From: Bedellia somnulentella
Taxonomy: Eukaryota; Arthropoda; Insecta; Lepidoptera; Bedelliidae
Direction of reading: 5' to 3'
DNA: 64,000 nucleotides
NCBI GenBank assembly: GCA_963576735.1
Contig: OY755173.1
Location: 15,408,873-15,472,872, forward strand
The notes beneath the pieces were generated by a model. It saw nothing but the letters and a program-made list of their open reading frames with translations. It did not search any database and was not told the origin of the DNA. Below, in pieces: positions 1 to 10,578 of this stretch. How positions within the stretch are numbered: position 1 is the first letter of the stretch; each line of letters begins with the position of its first letter. The position numbers were made by a program, and so were the translations under genes.

Positions 1-2241
1 ATTCGAGTCACTTTCACGACCTCCTCCTTCGACTCTTGCTTCCTGCAATGTTTACAGTCTTCCGGACACGGTCTACGTGAAAGCGCGTCTGCATTGCCAT
101 GAGATTTACCACTACGGTGCTCGATAGAAAAGTCATACTCTTGTAGCTGTTCGATCCATCGAGCTACCTGTCCTTCCGGGTTTTTGAACTGGAGAAGCCA
201 TTTCAGTGCAGCATGATCAGTTCGAAGCTTGAACGGTCTCCCAATCAAATACTTGTAAAAATGCTGTAAGGTCTTCACTACAGCTAGAAGTTCCTTTCTC
301 GTGACGCAGTAGTTTCTTTCCGCTTTAGATAGAGACTTGCTGAAATATCCGATCACAACTTCCTTGTCACCTTGGATCTGTGATAACACTCCACCAATAG
401 CCATATTACTAGCATCGCTGTCAACGATGTACTGTCCCTCTGGCTGTGGATATCCAAGGATAGGTGTCTCGCAAAGCCTCTTCTTCAGCTCATTGAAAGA
501 TAACTCGCATTCATCATCCCAAGAGAAGGTTTTCTTATCTTCAGTCAACCGATGCAATGGTTTGGCGATCTCAGAAAACCCTTTTACAAAACGTCGATAG
601 TACGAGCAAAGGCCGAGAAAAGCTCGCACGTCTGTTTTGTCCTTTGGCGTCGGCCATTTCTGCACAGCTTCCACCTTTTCCGGATCCGTCTGAATTCCTT
701 CTCGGCTGATTACGTGTCCTAAATAGTTCACTGAAGTTCTAAACAGCCGGCACTTCTTCGGATTCAGTTTCAGGTTTGCTCCACGAATTTTCTGAAAGAC
801 TTGTTCCAGGTTCTTGAGATGGTCTTGGAAGCTTTTGCCTATTATGACCACGTCGTCGAGGTACACCAGGCAAGCCTCGCCAACCAATCCCGCCAACGCA
901 CACTCCATAAGCCTTTCAAAAGTAGCTGGCGCGTTGCAGAGACCGAAAGGCATGACGTTAAACTGCCACAAACCCTTTCCAGTTGAAAACGCAGTCTTCT
1001 CTTTATCAGTCGGATGTATTTCCACCTGCCAGTAGCCTGACTTGCAGTCCAGGGTTGAAAACCACTTCATGCCACTCAAAGTATCCAGAGTGTCATCTAT
1101 TCTTGGCAAAGGATAGCTGTCCTTCTTTGTCACGTTGTTCAGTTGCCTGTAGTCAACACAAAACCGTGTGCTTCCATTTTTCTTCTTAACAAGAACCACT
1201 GGAGAACACCACGGACTGGAGGACGGACTAATGACCTTCTTCTTTTTCATGTCTTCGAGCAATTCTTCAACTTCTTTCTCCTTAGCGATTGGGATTCTCC
1301 TTGCTCTCTGTCTAATAGGTCTTTCGTCCCCTGTATCAATTCTGTGTTGCACTAAAGATGTTCTGCCTAAGTCCCCTTCTGCATTTGAGAAGATGTCAGC
1401 ATATTTCACCAGCAACTGTTTAACCTTGATCCTCTCCAAGTAAGATAAGTCATCCTGGATCTCACTTAACAAGTCAGTTACAGTTGAATTATCGACTTTC
1501 ACTTTGACTTTCCCATTTGGAGAATGACAGCTCCTCATCCAGACTACTTCTTCACACTGACCAACTACTTCACCCCGCTTAAGCTGTACATCTTCTTGGT
1601 CAAGGTTGACTACCTTCACTATTGCCGTCTTGTTGCTTGTAACCAAAGTTCTTGCTGTCAGAAATTTCCTTGGCCCGTTCTTCCCTGTCTCTTCAATCAG
1701 CACACAACGATGCCTCTTCTTCTCGCTGTCTACAGGTAACATCACCGGAACCAACTTCTGAGAACGCGCAGGAATATTGATGGTTTTCAAGCATGTCACT
1801 TCACCGACGGGACCACCCAGTATAAAGATTTCTTCCTGGCCACACTTGAAAATTCCTCTCATTATGTCAATCCGGCAGTTATATTTCTTCATGAAGTCCA
1901 GTCCTAGTATGCATTCATCCATTATCTCAGCCACAATGACTTGATGAGTATACGACGTCTCGCCAACCATCATCCTGACTGAGAGTTCACCAAGGACAGG
2001 TATTCGCTGGCCAGAGGCGGAGAGTAGCCGACACTTAGTATCTCTGCTATACTTGATATTCGCTGCTTTCACCAGTGCCGGATTGATCACCGTTCTAGAC
2101 GCTCCAGTATCAAGGGTCATCTTACAGTCTTGATCATTGACACAGCCCAATATCACCAAACTGTTCCCGTTACAGGCTTGTGAGATGGTCATTGTCGGGG
2201 CTTTCTCCTTTCTAGCCAGCACCTGCCCGCCGGTCCTGGCT
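1..2241 (-). CDS. pol: Ty3/gypsy pol polyprotein (protease, reverse transcriptase, RNase H), cut by window edge
   Basis: On the minus strand the frame stays open from the end of gag to base 1 with no stop seen in the parts read. Order: an aspartic protease with MTLDTGAS near 2120; a reverse transcriptase with the catalytic box VYLDDVV near 865 and upstream blocks SPWCSPVV, FCVDYRQLN and MPFGLCNAPATFE; an RNase H with DSDASNMAIGGVLSQ near 410 and NADALSRRP near 80. The frame is -1 relative to gag and overlaps its end, so expression by a -1 frameshift is likely (typical of the superfamily). Integrase and the 3' LTR lie beyond the left edge. The apparent lack of lesions suggests a young, possibly active element. 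Domain order PR-RT-RH supports Ty3/gypsy rather than Copia. Confidence 0.9.
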
Positions 2242-3472
2242 AATGCTCGTTTCCCTGGACGTTTGCGGCAGGAGCCTCTGCCTGCCTCTTTTCTTCCTTC
2301 CTCAGCGGGCAACTTAATCTCAAATGGCCCCTTTTCCCGCAGCCATAACAAATCGGTCCAGTACACCTTCCGACGGGTGCTTTAATGACCTTGACGTCCT
2401 CATTTGCTTCCGCAATCTCACGAAGTCGATGAGTTTGGCGCGTATCCTGGCGGCAAGCTTCAACTTCTAGAGCGTTCGCCAAGGCATCCTTGAGAGACGT
2501 GTGGTGTTGAAGTCTCACCGCTGTTCTCACTTCGATATCTCTGATGCCGTCGACGAATGCTTGCACCAGGTTCATTTCCACCGTCTTCGGATCTACACTG
2601 GGATAGGCCTTGCGGACGATTTCAAGGGCCCACTGCTGAAGTCCCTCTCCGGAACGCTGGACCCTATCACGCAGCTGAGCGCGGAACACGTGCTCCAGGT
2701 GTCGCTCTCCATAGCGAGACTCCAACGCATCCAGCAGGTCCTTGAAACCACCACTCGGAGTCGGCAGCGCCTCTATTACTGACAGTGCTTGACCTCGGAG
2801 CGCCACCGTCAGTGCAGTCAAACACTGTTCATCAGTCCAACCATTGGCAGCCGCAACAGTCTGGAACTGATGTCTATACGCCGACCAGGATGTTGTTCCG
2901 TCGTAGGGAGGAACCTTCACACGAGGACCATGGACAGCTACTACATTCTCACCTGAGACAACCTTGACCGGTCGTGATTCAAGCTGCAGAACCCTTTTCT
3001 CCATTCCGCGGAAGTCGGTCTTCATGTCATCGATATCTTTCTCAATAGTGGTTACCTGCTCCTTCATCTGCTCTACGTCTTTTTCCACAGTAACCACCCG
3101 ACCACTGACTTCATTGACCGCAGTGAGAACTTGTGAGAACTTAGTTTGCTGTTCCTCGCGCAACTCACGAACTTCTTGTTTCACAACACCCTGTACCTCC
3201 GAATGTATGTTTTTCACAACATCCTGTATGCTTTGTTGTGCTTCACGCATGCTTTGAAACATTTCAACTATCATCGCCAAGTCAGTATTAGTTGCGGCCG
3301 CCGGCGCCGTTGATGTAGACGGCGCGTTAGTCACCGCGGACGTCTCCTCTGGAATGTCACTCCGAGGGTTCGTGACCGATGACCTCATTTCCGACAGCTG
3401 TTCACCCTCTGCGGCTTTCTGAGCGCGTGTCTTCACACCCTCTCTTCCGTCTTCCTTCGGCATAACTGGCAT
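2240..3472 (-). CDS. gag: Ty3/gypsy gag polyprotein
   Basis: Structural protein of the LTR element, about 410 residues from the ATG at 3472 (the open frame extends eight codons upstream to a TTG, but that stretch is primer-binding sequence). The N-terminal third is charged and coiled-coil-like (repeated E/K/Q heptads between roughly residues 50 and 170). A capsid-type region follows, starting around VPPYDGTTSWSAYRHQF. The C-terminus has one zinc knuckle, CYGCGKRGHLRLSC (CX2CX4HX4C), then a short basic tail ending at the stop. The gene follows the LTR and primer site directly and overlaps pol. Frame is intact. Confidence 0.88.
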   Translation of the reverse strand: MPVMPKEDGREGVKTRAQKAAEGEQLSEMRSSVTNPRSDIPEETSAVTNAPSTSTAPAAATNTDLAMIVEMFQSMREAQQSIQDVVKNIHSEVQGVVKQEVRELREEQQTKFSQVLTAVNEVSGRVVTVEKDVEQMKEQVTTIEKDIDDMKTDFRGMEKRVLQLESRPVKVVSGENVVAVHGPRVKVPPYDGTTSWSAYRHQFQTVAAANGWTDEQCLTALTVALRGQALSVIEALPTPSGGFKDLLDALESRYGERHLEHVFRAQLRDRVQRSGEGLQQWALEIVRKAYPSVDPKTVEMNLVQAFVDGIRDIEVRTAVRLQHHTSLKDALANALEVEACRQDTRQTHRLREIAEANEDVKVIKAPVGRCTGPICYGCGKRGHLRLSCPLRKEEKRQAEAPAANVQGNEH

Positions 3473-3480
3473 CTTCAAAT

Positions 3481-3497
3481 CCACTTCTGTCACCAAT
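3481..3497 (-). promoter_or_regulatory. Primer binding site region of the gypsy element
   Basis: On the minus strand the bases directly after the LTR end (CGTAACA) read ATTGGTGACAGAAGTGG, the position where an LTR element pairs with a host tRNA 3' end. The priming tRNA was not identified. Confidence 0.55.
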
Positions 3498-3632
3498 TGT
3501 TACGTACCGGGTTCTTAATTTGATAAATACCAGTCACACTTTCGTGCAATAAAAAAATAAAATAAAAAATAAAAATATTTATTTTCGGACAGCATTAAAT
3601 CCATTGTGTTAGTATTCTTAAAACTAGGTGTG

Positions 3633-5261
3633 TTAGTACTTATATTCTACTAAGGATTTAGTTATTTCAATTAAGTGGCCGATAAGTGGACAATCCCCAC
3701 TATCGGCTATCGCCCTCAGGACACCGTTGCTGCTGCCACGCACCCTGCGCAATAGTGACGCAGCCTTCTTCCGCAGAATAGTAGTGAAGCTATCTATTTC
3801 TGCATACGCAAACATGGCTGAGGCACTACAGTAGCGCGGCAACCCCAACAGCGCCCGTAAGGCGTTGTTGTATTGGATGCGCAAGGCGTTGTACGATTTC
3901 TTGGTGTACTTCACCCACAGATTACCCGTGTAGAAAGACGTACAGTAGGCTTTAAAGAGCGTTATTTTAACGTCGACTGAACAACGGGCGAACCTGCGAG
4001 CCAACATATTCGCTCTAATCGACAACGCCCTGCGTTCCCTCTCCATGTCTACATCATCTCTTAGGTCAGCTGTTACATAGTGACCGAGGTACTTAAATTG
4101 ATAAACCCTGCATAGGGGCCTATCATACAGCTTGATCACAGGGACAACTTTAGGACTCTTTTTGCCAGCTTTGAAGACCATGTATTCACTCTTACTCACA
4201 TTGTATAGAAGGCCATGCGAATCCGCATAAGACTGACAGACGTGGAGCAACTTACGAAGCGCACTGACCGAGGGGGCCAGCAGCACCATGTCGTCCGCGT
4301 AACTGATATTATTGACGCACACATTGCCAATGTGGCATCCGACACGCATGCTGCTGAGCTCCTCGATCAATGCGTTCACGTACAGGTTGAAGAGCGTGGG
4401 CGAGGTCAACCCCCCCTGCCTAACCCCGCACTCCATCCTGTACGGTTCTGAGTACTCACCTGCCCATCTCACGAGATTAACCTGGCCCCCATACCAAAAT
4501 TTGAAAATATTAAGTAACTCTACCGGGAGCCCTACCTCTTCCAGCTTCTTCCATAGAATCTGATACGAAACAAGGTCAAATGCCTTGGACAAGTCTAGAA
4601 AACAGGCATACACGGGTGTATGCCTGTCAGTGTAATATTTGACGGTGTGCTTAAGACTCAAAATCGCACTTTCTGTTGACAACCCACGTTTAAACCCATG
4701 CTGACCATCATGAAGGCTCAAGCAACTCTTAAGATGAGAATCAAGCACACCATCAAATATCTTAGCTATTATTGTTGCTAATGAGATGGGCCTATAGTTT
4801 GACCTATCCGATAAATCACCCGTCTTATTTTTGACTATGGGTACTACAATAGTCTTCGTCATCTCAGAAGGCAAGTATGAGTGAACAATACACATATTAA
4901 AAAGCAGTGCAATTACTCTGGGTAAATGTTTACCAGCGTGTTTAAGATGCTCGATGCTGAGACTGTCATGACCCGGCGATTTACCTCTCGCCATTGAGTT
5001 TATTAACTGTTCAATACTTCTTGCCTGTACGAGAGTAGTTAAATCGGAACCACGACCACTCCCAGCACCGAGCATCCCTTCAGTCTGACCTAAGGAGAGC
5101 GACTTAACGGTAAAATGTTCCTTAAAAATATTGGCTATAGCAGAAGCACCATTAATACCGTCAATGCTCACAGGGAGACCGGATCCCGCATTCATGGCGC
5201 CAGTGGACTTCCAGAATCTACGAAAGTCTCCCTTGGAGTGAAGTGAGGCTAACATATCCAA
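3633..5261 (-). pseudogene. LINE reverse transcriptase
   Basis: About 540 residues containing the RT core: SNYRPISL, HGFKRGLSTESAIL, motif A CFLDLSKAFDLVSY, VRQGGLTSPTLFNLY, catalytic motif C ISYADDMVLLAP and the downstream KYLGHYVTADL. The protein would copy LINE RNA at the nicked target. The domain itself is uninterrupted, but it is separated by frameshifts from its endonuclease and so is classed as a relic. The first residues shown are simply the start of the open frame, not a natural start. Confidence 0.88.
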
Positions 5262-5298
5262 ACGAATCTGATCCTGGTGGTTCTGACACCACTTAAGC

Positions 5299-5691
5299 CT
5301 ACCCTAAAAAAATTTTACGACTGGCCACCATTTCATTATAGGCATAGCCATTTCTTGGTCGCCCACACCAAACCCAAAGGAGAAATTTTGATTTGGCCTC
5401 CCTATGAGCATTGCTCACATGTTTGTTCCAACCAGATAAAGCCTTTTTATGACGATTTAAATTTAAATTTACTTTACTGGTCTCACTGGCGGCAAATGAC
5501 AAAATAGTTATCAAGTCCTTATAAAACTGGTCAATAATAGTTCTGTGATCACTGACTTCACATAGATTTACACAACAAGAAGTGAATTGTTCAGGAAAAT
5601 TGTTGCCAAATTGCCAAATGTTTAAGTCGTTCATTACAAATTTTTGTGTAGTTTTCAATTTGAATATCATTTTTATTACCCCATAATACAT
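5299..5691 (-). pseudogene. LINE linker between endonuclease and reverse transcriptase
   Basis: This open stretch overlaps the endonuclease frame at its start and leads into the RT frame at its end, in a third frame. It carries no recognisable domain. Its position between EN and RT, and its match to copy 2 at 8600-8760 (same order, opposite strand), show that it is part of the same LINE. The two frame changes are lesions. Confidence 0.7.
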
Positions 5692-6127
5692 TATTTGAAA
5701 TTACATTTTTATTCAAGATTGTTGTTTTTACCACATTTAGCTTACATGTAGCGACAAGAGGAAAATGGTCCGACCAATATGTGTCATAAAGCACTTTACA
5801 TTCGGTAACTAATTCCCAAGCAGCCTCTGTGACTACACAATGGTCCAACCATCTTCTACTGCCATGTGCATCGCTAATGTACGTATAATTATTAGAAAAA
5901 AGGCCCAACTTCTCAACATCACCACAACGCCAATTTTGTTCAGAACAAAAGTTTATTAGTTCACTATAAAACAACTCACCCGGATGAGCATTAAAATCCC
6001 CCAACAAAAAGACAGACGCGACTCCGACTTCTTCAATTATGGCATTCAACGCACCGAGACAGTCCGTAAACTCTACCAAATGCTCTAGCTTCTCATAGGG
6101 CATATATACACTGCACAATAAGGTGTA
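5591..6127 (-). pseudogene. LINE APE-type endonuclease, C-terminal part
   Basis: Translation on the minus strand gives VFLLGDFNAHPG (the GDFN block), RRWLDHCVV and YWSDHFPLV (the SDH block), diagnostic of the exonuclease-endonuclease-phosphatase fold used by LINEs to nick target DNA. The N-terminal half of the domain, with the first metal-binding residues, is absent. The frame runs a few codons into LTR sequence upstream (to 6145), which is a chance extension. It ends near 5591, where the continuing homology passes to another frame. Confidence 0.85.
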
Positions 6128-6628
6128 ATTATATTTATTGACCAATAACGCACTTTACACAACACAACAAACACTATCGATAATTAACTATCGATACTCG
6201 CACTAATTAACAACACTAATTTACTCCGTTATAGTAACACTGTCCACACCGTTAAGCTTATTTCCGTAATCCGTATATCACTGCACTGTCGTATTTAATT
6301 TCTTCGCTCTAGTATTTCGCTTGTTCTCGCTTTAGTTCTTCGCACTCGAATAACCCGTAGCACGCGTCGCTCTTTATATATGCCAAATCTCAAATACGCG
6401 AATATTACAGAAAGTTCTAGTACCACATTCTCGAAAAGTCGATATTCGAGAAACATCTAGTAATTCCTTTTTTACTTATTAAAATACTAGTAACGCCATC
6501 TGTTCTCTAGTAGTGACACTTCCTTCAGCAACAGATATCATGGCGACTCATTAAATACTAGTAACGCCATCTAGTATAATCTAGTAGTGGCAAATCCTAT
6601 CTCCTACTTGCGAACAGATGTCGTAACA

Positions 6629-7152
6629 ATACCTTAAAGCACTTGGCATACAGTTTAAAATTCTTTAACTTACACGCTGGAATACATTTTCTACACAACC
6701 ACCATTTGGTTTTATCAATGTCAAAACTAAAAAGAGTTTTCTGCTGGGAGGTACAACTAGTTGTACGGTTAATATATTATTAGAAAAAAAAACTAAAATG
6801 TTCTCCACTGACCAACTCTTTTTTGAATGGGTTTGTAGTTGTATAATTTTCACCGGTACAAAAACATCAAGAGGTAATAAAATAATTTAGGATTTTTGAA
6901 ACGTTGTTAGCCATTTTTTTACATTGTAAGTACCAGGGTAGCATAAATATAAATGCAGCTTTAATAAAATAAAAGGATAAACTAGTTTTTACAAAATTAT
7001 ATTTTTTCCCGCAGTTTTCTCTAACGTTTTATACGTATTGATATATGATGTATCTTATTAGATCTTATTGATCTTATATACCGTAAAGAATGTATTGAAA
7101 TTTATTGCTGCTCAGAAATATTTGAATACCTCGGCCGCTCCGATATATCTGA
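6629..7152. other. AT-rich flank, no gene recognised
   Basis: Sequence between the outer end of the gypsy LTR and the next coding-like stretch. Short open frames occur (for example 6665-6853 on -), but none shows a domain or splice context that I trust. Confidence 0.5.
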
Positions 7153-7428
7153 TGGCGACTGTACAAGATAAACATTCAAATGGTTATAATACAAACGTGA
7201 TTGAAATTCCAGATACTTTCAACACCAATTCAGCTCAGCAAACCAGACTCCTTAACAGAAGCAGACATACAGTTAGACAACAAATGTATGGAATGTATCG
7301 AGAAGTATATTAACTACAATTCTACTCTGAAGGCTCAGCAGGAATTAGCTTTGCAAGGCTTCAGAGAATGGTATCAGCAACTAATAGACCTTACTAGAGG
7401 CCTCAAGAAAGCTCATGGCCAATCTTGA
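7153..7428 (+). pseudogene. Unidentified coding-like segment, probably frameshifted or a terminal exon
   Basis: Two overlapping frames look protein-coding. One begins with ATG at 7153 (MATVQDKHSNGYNTNVIEIP). The other, from about 7211 to a stop at 7428, reads ILSTPIQLSKPDSLTEADIQ and continues as a helical, charged C-terminus ending GLKKAHGQS. An AATAAA follows at 7460-7465. Either this is an intronless copy with a one-base lesion near 7205, or the second frame is a last exon using the AG at about 7210 as acceptor. No family was recognised and the upstream exons were not found. Confidence 0.4.
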
Positions 7429-7770
7429 ATATGTTTATGTGTTAAGTTATCTATAGTGTAATAAAATAGTTAAGTCAAATTGATGTGGTTCTTTTTTCGA
7501 ACATCGATATCCTCAAGCGAAGGTACTACTGTTTAGAAACCGCAGAAACATTTCCTTACATACATATGCTCAAGACTACAAATCCCAAATCCTCAGAATT
7601 TATAACTCCTCACCCACTTGTGAAAGTTGATTCTCAAAGTAGAATAGAACAAAAAAACTCTTCATTGTTAATTACAGTTGAAGCACTTTAGAGAGATTAT
7701 GTTAGGAAATAGAAAATTGGCAGTCCTTACTTAAAACGGTCTCTTTCAGACTACCTTGGTAAGGTCAGCA

Positions 7771-8022
7771 ACATACATACATACATATACTTACGGCTAT
7801 AAATCCCTTGAAGGGGTAGCCAGAGCTAAGGACTTAGAAATTCCTGAGCCTCTTTTAGAAGTTACGTGGGGAAAAGATGGTGTAATAAAGGTTGTTGGTG
7901 ATGGGTCTTCAATTGCATCGCCCAAAAATCCCTTAAAAGCCCCAATACCGTTAGTCGCCTCTTACGGACACCCACCGGAAGAAATGGGGTAGTGCTGTTC
8001 TAAGCCGACACTACGCAGCTCG
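7771..8022 (-). repeat. RTE-tailed short interspersed repeat (family A)
   Basis: Starts on + with CATACATACATACATATAC and ACGGCTATAAATCCC, the reverse complement of a GTATATGTATG tail, so the element points to -. The body (AAGGGGTAGCCAGAGCTAAG, GGTGATGGGTC, TCGCCCAAAAATCCC, GAAATGGGGTAGTGCT) recurs about ten times in this window. No coding capacity. The tail matches the 3' end of the RTE-like LINE at 19940-20411. Confidence 0.8.
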
Positions 8023-8127
8023 CTAGCTAAGGTCCGTAATATTTCTCTAATCATGATTAGTCTTCCACGTCCTACAACTTTTTAAAATACGGAAGTGAAA
8101 AGCTTGTAGTGTAGATAAGAAAATTAA

Positions 8128-8490
8128 CTCAAAAGCTTACGCCGTATATCCCCGAAGGGTTGGCAGAGGTACCAATACTTCTAAGCATTACGTGAAATTA
8201 ATGTCACGTGGGGTTATACCAGAGTGCCCACGTTTTGCTTAGACAGTGAAAGGGGGCAGGCCAATCAGCGTTTTGGAGGAATACGCTCTCACTTCCACAC
8301 GAATCAGCACAACTTAGCCGTAGCCATGTAGGTTTCCTCCCGATGTTTTCCCTAAAATTATGATGAATTAACCATATTTAATGATATGACTTAAGAAAAG
8401 AGAGACACACACTGGTGTAAGCCTAAGCTCAATATTTAAAATCCACTCCCCTCTGCATGAAAGGCGGTGATGCTCAGCTATCATGGTTGT
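8128..8490 (-). repeat. tRNA-derived SINE (family B), near full length
   Basis: Reverse complement of the family seen best at 55334-55700 and 17005-17370: a tRNA-like head at the high-coordinate end, a body with TATCCCCGAAGGG, GCCCACGTTTTGC and AGGGGGCAGGCC on +, and the tail at the low end. Diverged, so older than the other long copies. The LINE copy 2 starts within about 20 bp of it. Confidence 0.75.
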
Positions 8491-8507
8491 TGTGAGCAAA
8501 TTTTCAT

Positions 8508-10100
8508 TAGTCACAGAGAGGTTGCGTGGGAATTGACCGAATGTAAAGTTCTTTATGAAAGATACATACTGGTCGGACCATTTTCCTCTTGTCACTGCAT
8601 GTAAGTTAAATGTGGTTAAAACAAAAATCTTAAATAAAATGTAATTTAAAATAATGTATTATGGGGTAATAAAAATGATAATCAAATTGTAAACTACACT
8701 GAATTTGTAATGAACGACTTAAAAATTTGGATTTTCCTCAACAATTCAGGTCTTGTTGTGTAAATTTATTGTATTGTCCACTCATACTTGCCTTCTGAGA
8801 TGACGAAGACTATTGTAGTGCCCATAGTCAAAAATAAGACGGGTGATTTATCGGATAGGTCAAACTATAGACCCATCTCATTAGCAAAAATAATAGCTAT
8901 AATATTTGATGGTGTGCTTGATTCTCACCTAAGTGGTTGCTTGAGCTTGCATGATGGTCAGCATGGGTTTAAACGCGGGTTGTCGACAGAAAGTGCCATT
9001 TTGAGTCTTAAGCACACCGTCAAATATAACACGGACAGGCATACAGCCGTGTATGCCTGTTTTCTAGACTTGTCCAAGGCATTTGACCTTGTTTCGTACG
9101 ATATACTACGGAAGAAGCTGGGAGAGGTAGGGGTCGCGGTAAAATTAATTAATGTTTTAAAATTTTGGTATGGGAGCCAGGTGAATCTCGTGAGATGGGC
9201 ATTTGAGGATTCGGAACCGTACAGGATGCAGTGCGGAGTTAGGCAGGGGGGGTATACCTCGCCCACGCTTTTCAACCTGTATGTGAACGCGTTGATCGAG
9301 GAGCTCAGCAGCATGCGTGTCGGATGCCATATTGGCAATGTGTGCGTCAATATTATCAGTTACGCGGACGACATGGTGCTGCAGGCGCCCTCGGTCAGTG
9401 CGCTTCGTAAGTTGCCTAATGTCTGTGAATCTCATGCGGATTCGCATGGCCTTCTATACAATGTGAGTAAGAGTGAATACATGGTCTTCAAGGCTGGCAA
9501 AAAGAGTCCTAAAGTTGTCCCTGTGATCAAGCTGTATGACAAGCCCTTATGCAGGGTTGATCAGTTTAAGTACCTCGGTCACTATGTAACAGCTGACCTA
9601 AGAGATGAGGTAGACATGGATAGGGAACGCAGGGCGTTGTCGATTAGAGTGAATATGTTGCCTCGCAGGTTCGCCCGTTGTTCAGTCGAAGTCAAAATAA
9701 CGCTCTTTAAAGCTTTCTGTACATCACTCTACACGGGAAATCTGTGGGTGAAGTACACCAAGAAATCGAACAACGCCTTGCGCAACCAATATAACAACGC
9801 CTTAAGGGCGCTGTTGGGGTTGCCGTGCTATTGTATTGCCTCAGCTATGTTTGCGTATGCGGAAATAGATAGCTTCTCTACTATTCTGTGGAAGAAGGCC
9901 TAGTCACTATTGCGTAGGGTGTGCGGCAGCAGCAACGGCCTCCTGAGGGCGAAAACCGATAGTGGGGATTGTCCACTTTTCGGCCACTTAATTAATATTA
10001 CCAAATCTCTCGTAGAATATAAGAACTAACACATCTAGTTTTAAGATTACACAATGGATTTTATGTTGTCCGAAAATAAATATTTTTACTTTTTTATTTT
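8508..10100 (+). mobile_element. LINE copy 2, same family as 3550-6127, with an internal deletion
   Basis: Aligns with copy 1 on the opposite strand from the end of the endonuclease (ACCGAATGTAAAG, TGGTCGGACCATTTTCCTC) to the shared 3' end (GTCCGAAAATAAATATTTTT). At about 8766-8780 the sequence jumps from TTGTTGTGTAAAT directly to CACTCATACTTGCC. The roughly 0.68 kb that separates these sites in copy 1 is missing, including the start of the RT. 5'-truncated and dead. Confidence 0.85.
8788..10029 (+). pseudogene. LINE reverse transcriptase relic (copy 2)
   Basis: The frame from 8788 keeps motif A (LDLSKAFDLVSY), VRQGGYTSPTLFNLY and motif C (ISYADDMVLQAP). It reaches a TAG at 9901-9903 where copy 1 encodes alanine/serine. 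Beyond the stop the same frame continues to match copy 1 to the natural end at about 10029. The N-terminal part was lost with the internal deletion. Confidence 0.85.
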
Positions 10101-10433
10101 AAAATAGAAGGGTAATAGGGTAAGGCTAAATAGGTATCTAAAATAAGAGTCGTAGGTACCTACCGACTTCCTAAAATATATTTTCTATTTGATTCTATCA
10201 ATTCTGTACTTTACCTAGCTAAATCATCTATCTGTTAAAGTCAGCAAAAACCGTCAAAAAGCAATAAAAATAATAATTGTCAAAAAATACCACAACGCGT
10301 TGTCACTTTATGTGTTCACTGCAAAACTTTTTTATGTTTTATTTTGCTCATATTTGATTGCATTAGATATATTTTAATGTTTTTAATGATTGAAGGTCTC
10401 GTTTTCGTTACTTACAATTAGTTTGTAAATACT
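10101..10433 (+). other. Presumed MORN3 promoter and 5' UTR
   Basis: AT-rich sequence between the LINE 3' end and the MORN3 start codon. I see no clear TATA box or initiator. The transcription start cannot be placed from sequence alone. Confidence 0.35.
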
Positions 10434-10578
10434 ATGCCCTTTCGACGGTATCCCAGAGAATTCAAACCGTTGTTATTCGAAGCAGAAAAAAGATCTGTTA
10501 AAAATGGGCTGCATCATGCAATATTCACCTCGAGGTTCGATAGGTATACTGGAGACTGGGTCAAAGATAAAAAACAAG
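10434..10578 (+). CDS. MORN3: MORN3 exon 1
   Basis: Starts MPFRRYPREF and ends KDKKQ plus one base, with donor GTAGAT. First MORN motif YTGDWVKDKKQG spans the junction to exon 2. Confidence 0.85.

Larger units (their letters stand above)
3550..6127 (-). mobile_element. 5'-truncated non-LTR retrotransposon (LINE), copy 1
   Basis: A LINE with an APE-type endonuclease and a reverse transcriptase lies in the gypsy LTR in the same orientation. The 3' end is an AATAAA followed by an A/T-rich tail (3550-3590) and matches the 3' end of a second copy at 10030-10100, which fixes that boundary. The 5' end falls inside the endonuclease, so only the distal part was copied in. Three reading frames are needed to cover it, so it is dead. 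The clade is uncertain: the RT resembles CR1/L2/Daphne-like elements. Confidence 0.85.
3498..6628 (-). repeat. 5' LTR of the gypsy element, split by a LINE insertion
   Basis: The LTR is in two pieces, 6628 down to about 6128 and about 3549 down to 3498, roughly 553 bp without the insertion. Its ends are matching inverted repeats TGTTACG (outer, 6622-6628 on the complement) and CGTAACA (inner, 3498-3504). Read on the minus strand it has a TATA-like TATATAAAGAG (near 6380) and an AATAAA shortly before the LINE junction, as expected for promoter and polyadenylation signals. The partner LTR is outside the window, so age and target duplication cannot be judged here. Confidence 0.8.

Noticed and set aside
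6665..6853. 62-codon minus-strand open frame beside the gypsy LTR
   Set aside because: No recognisable domain or partner exon; not supported as a gene.
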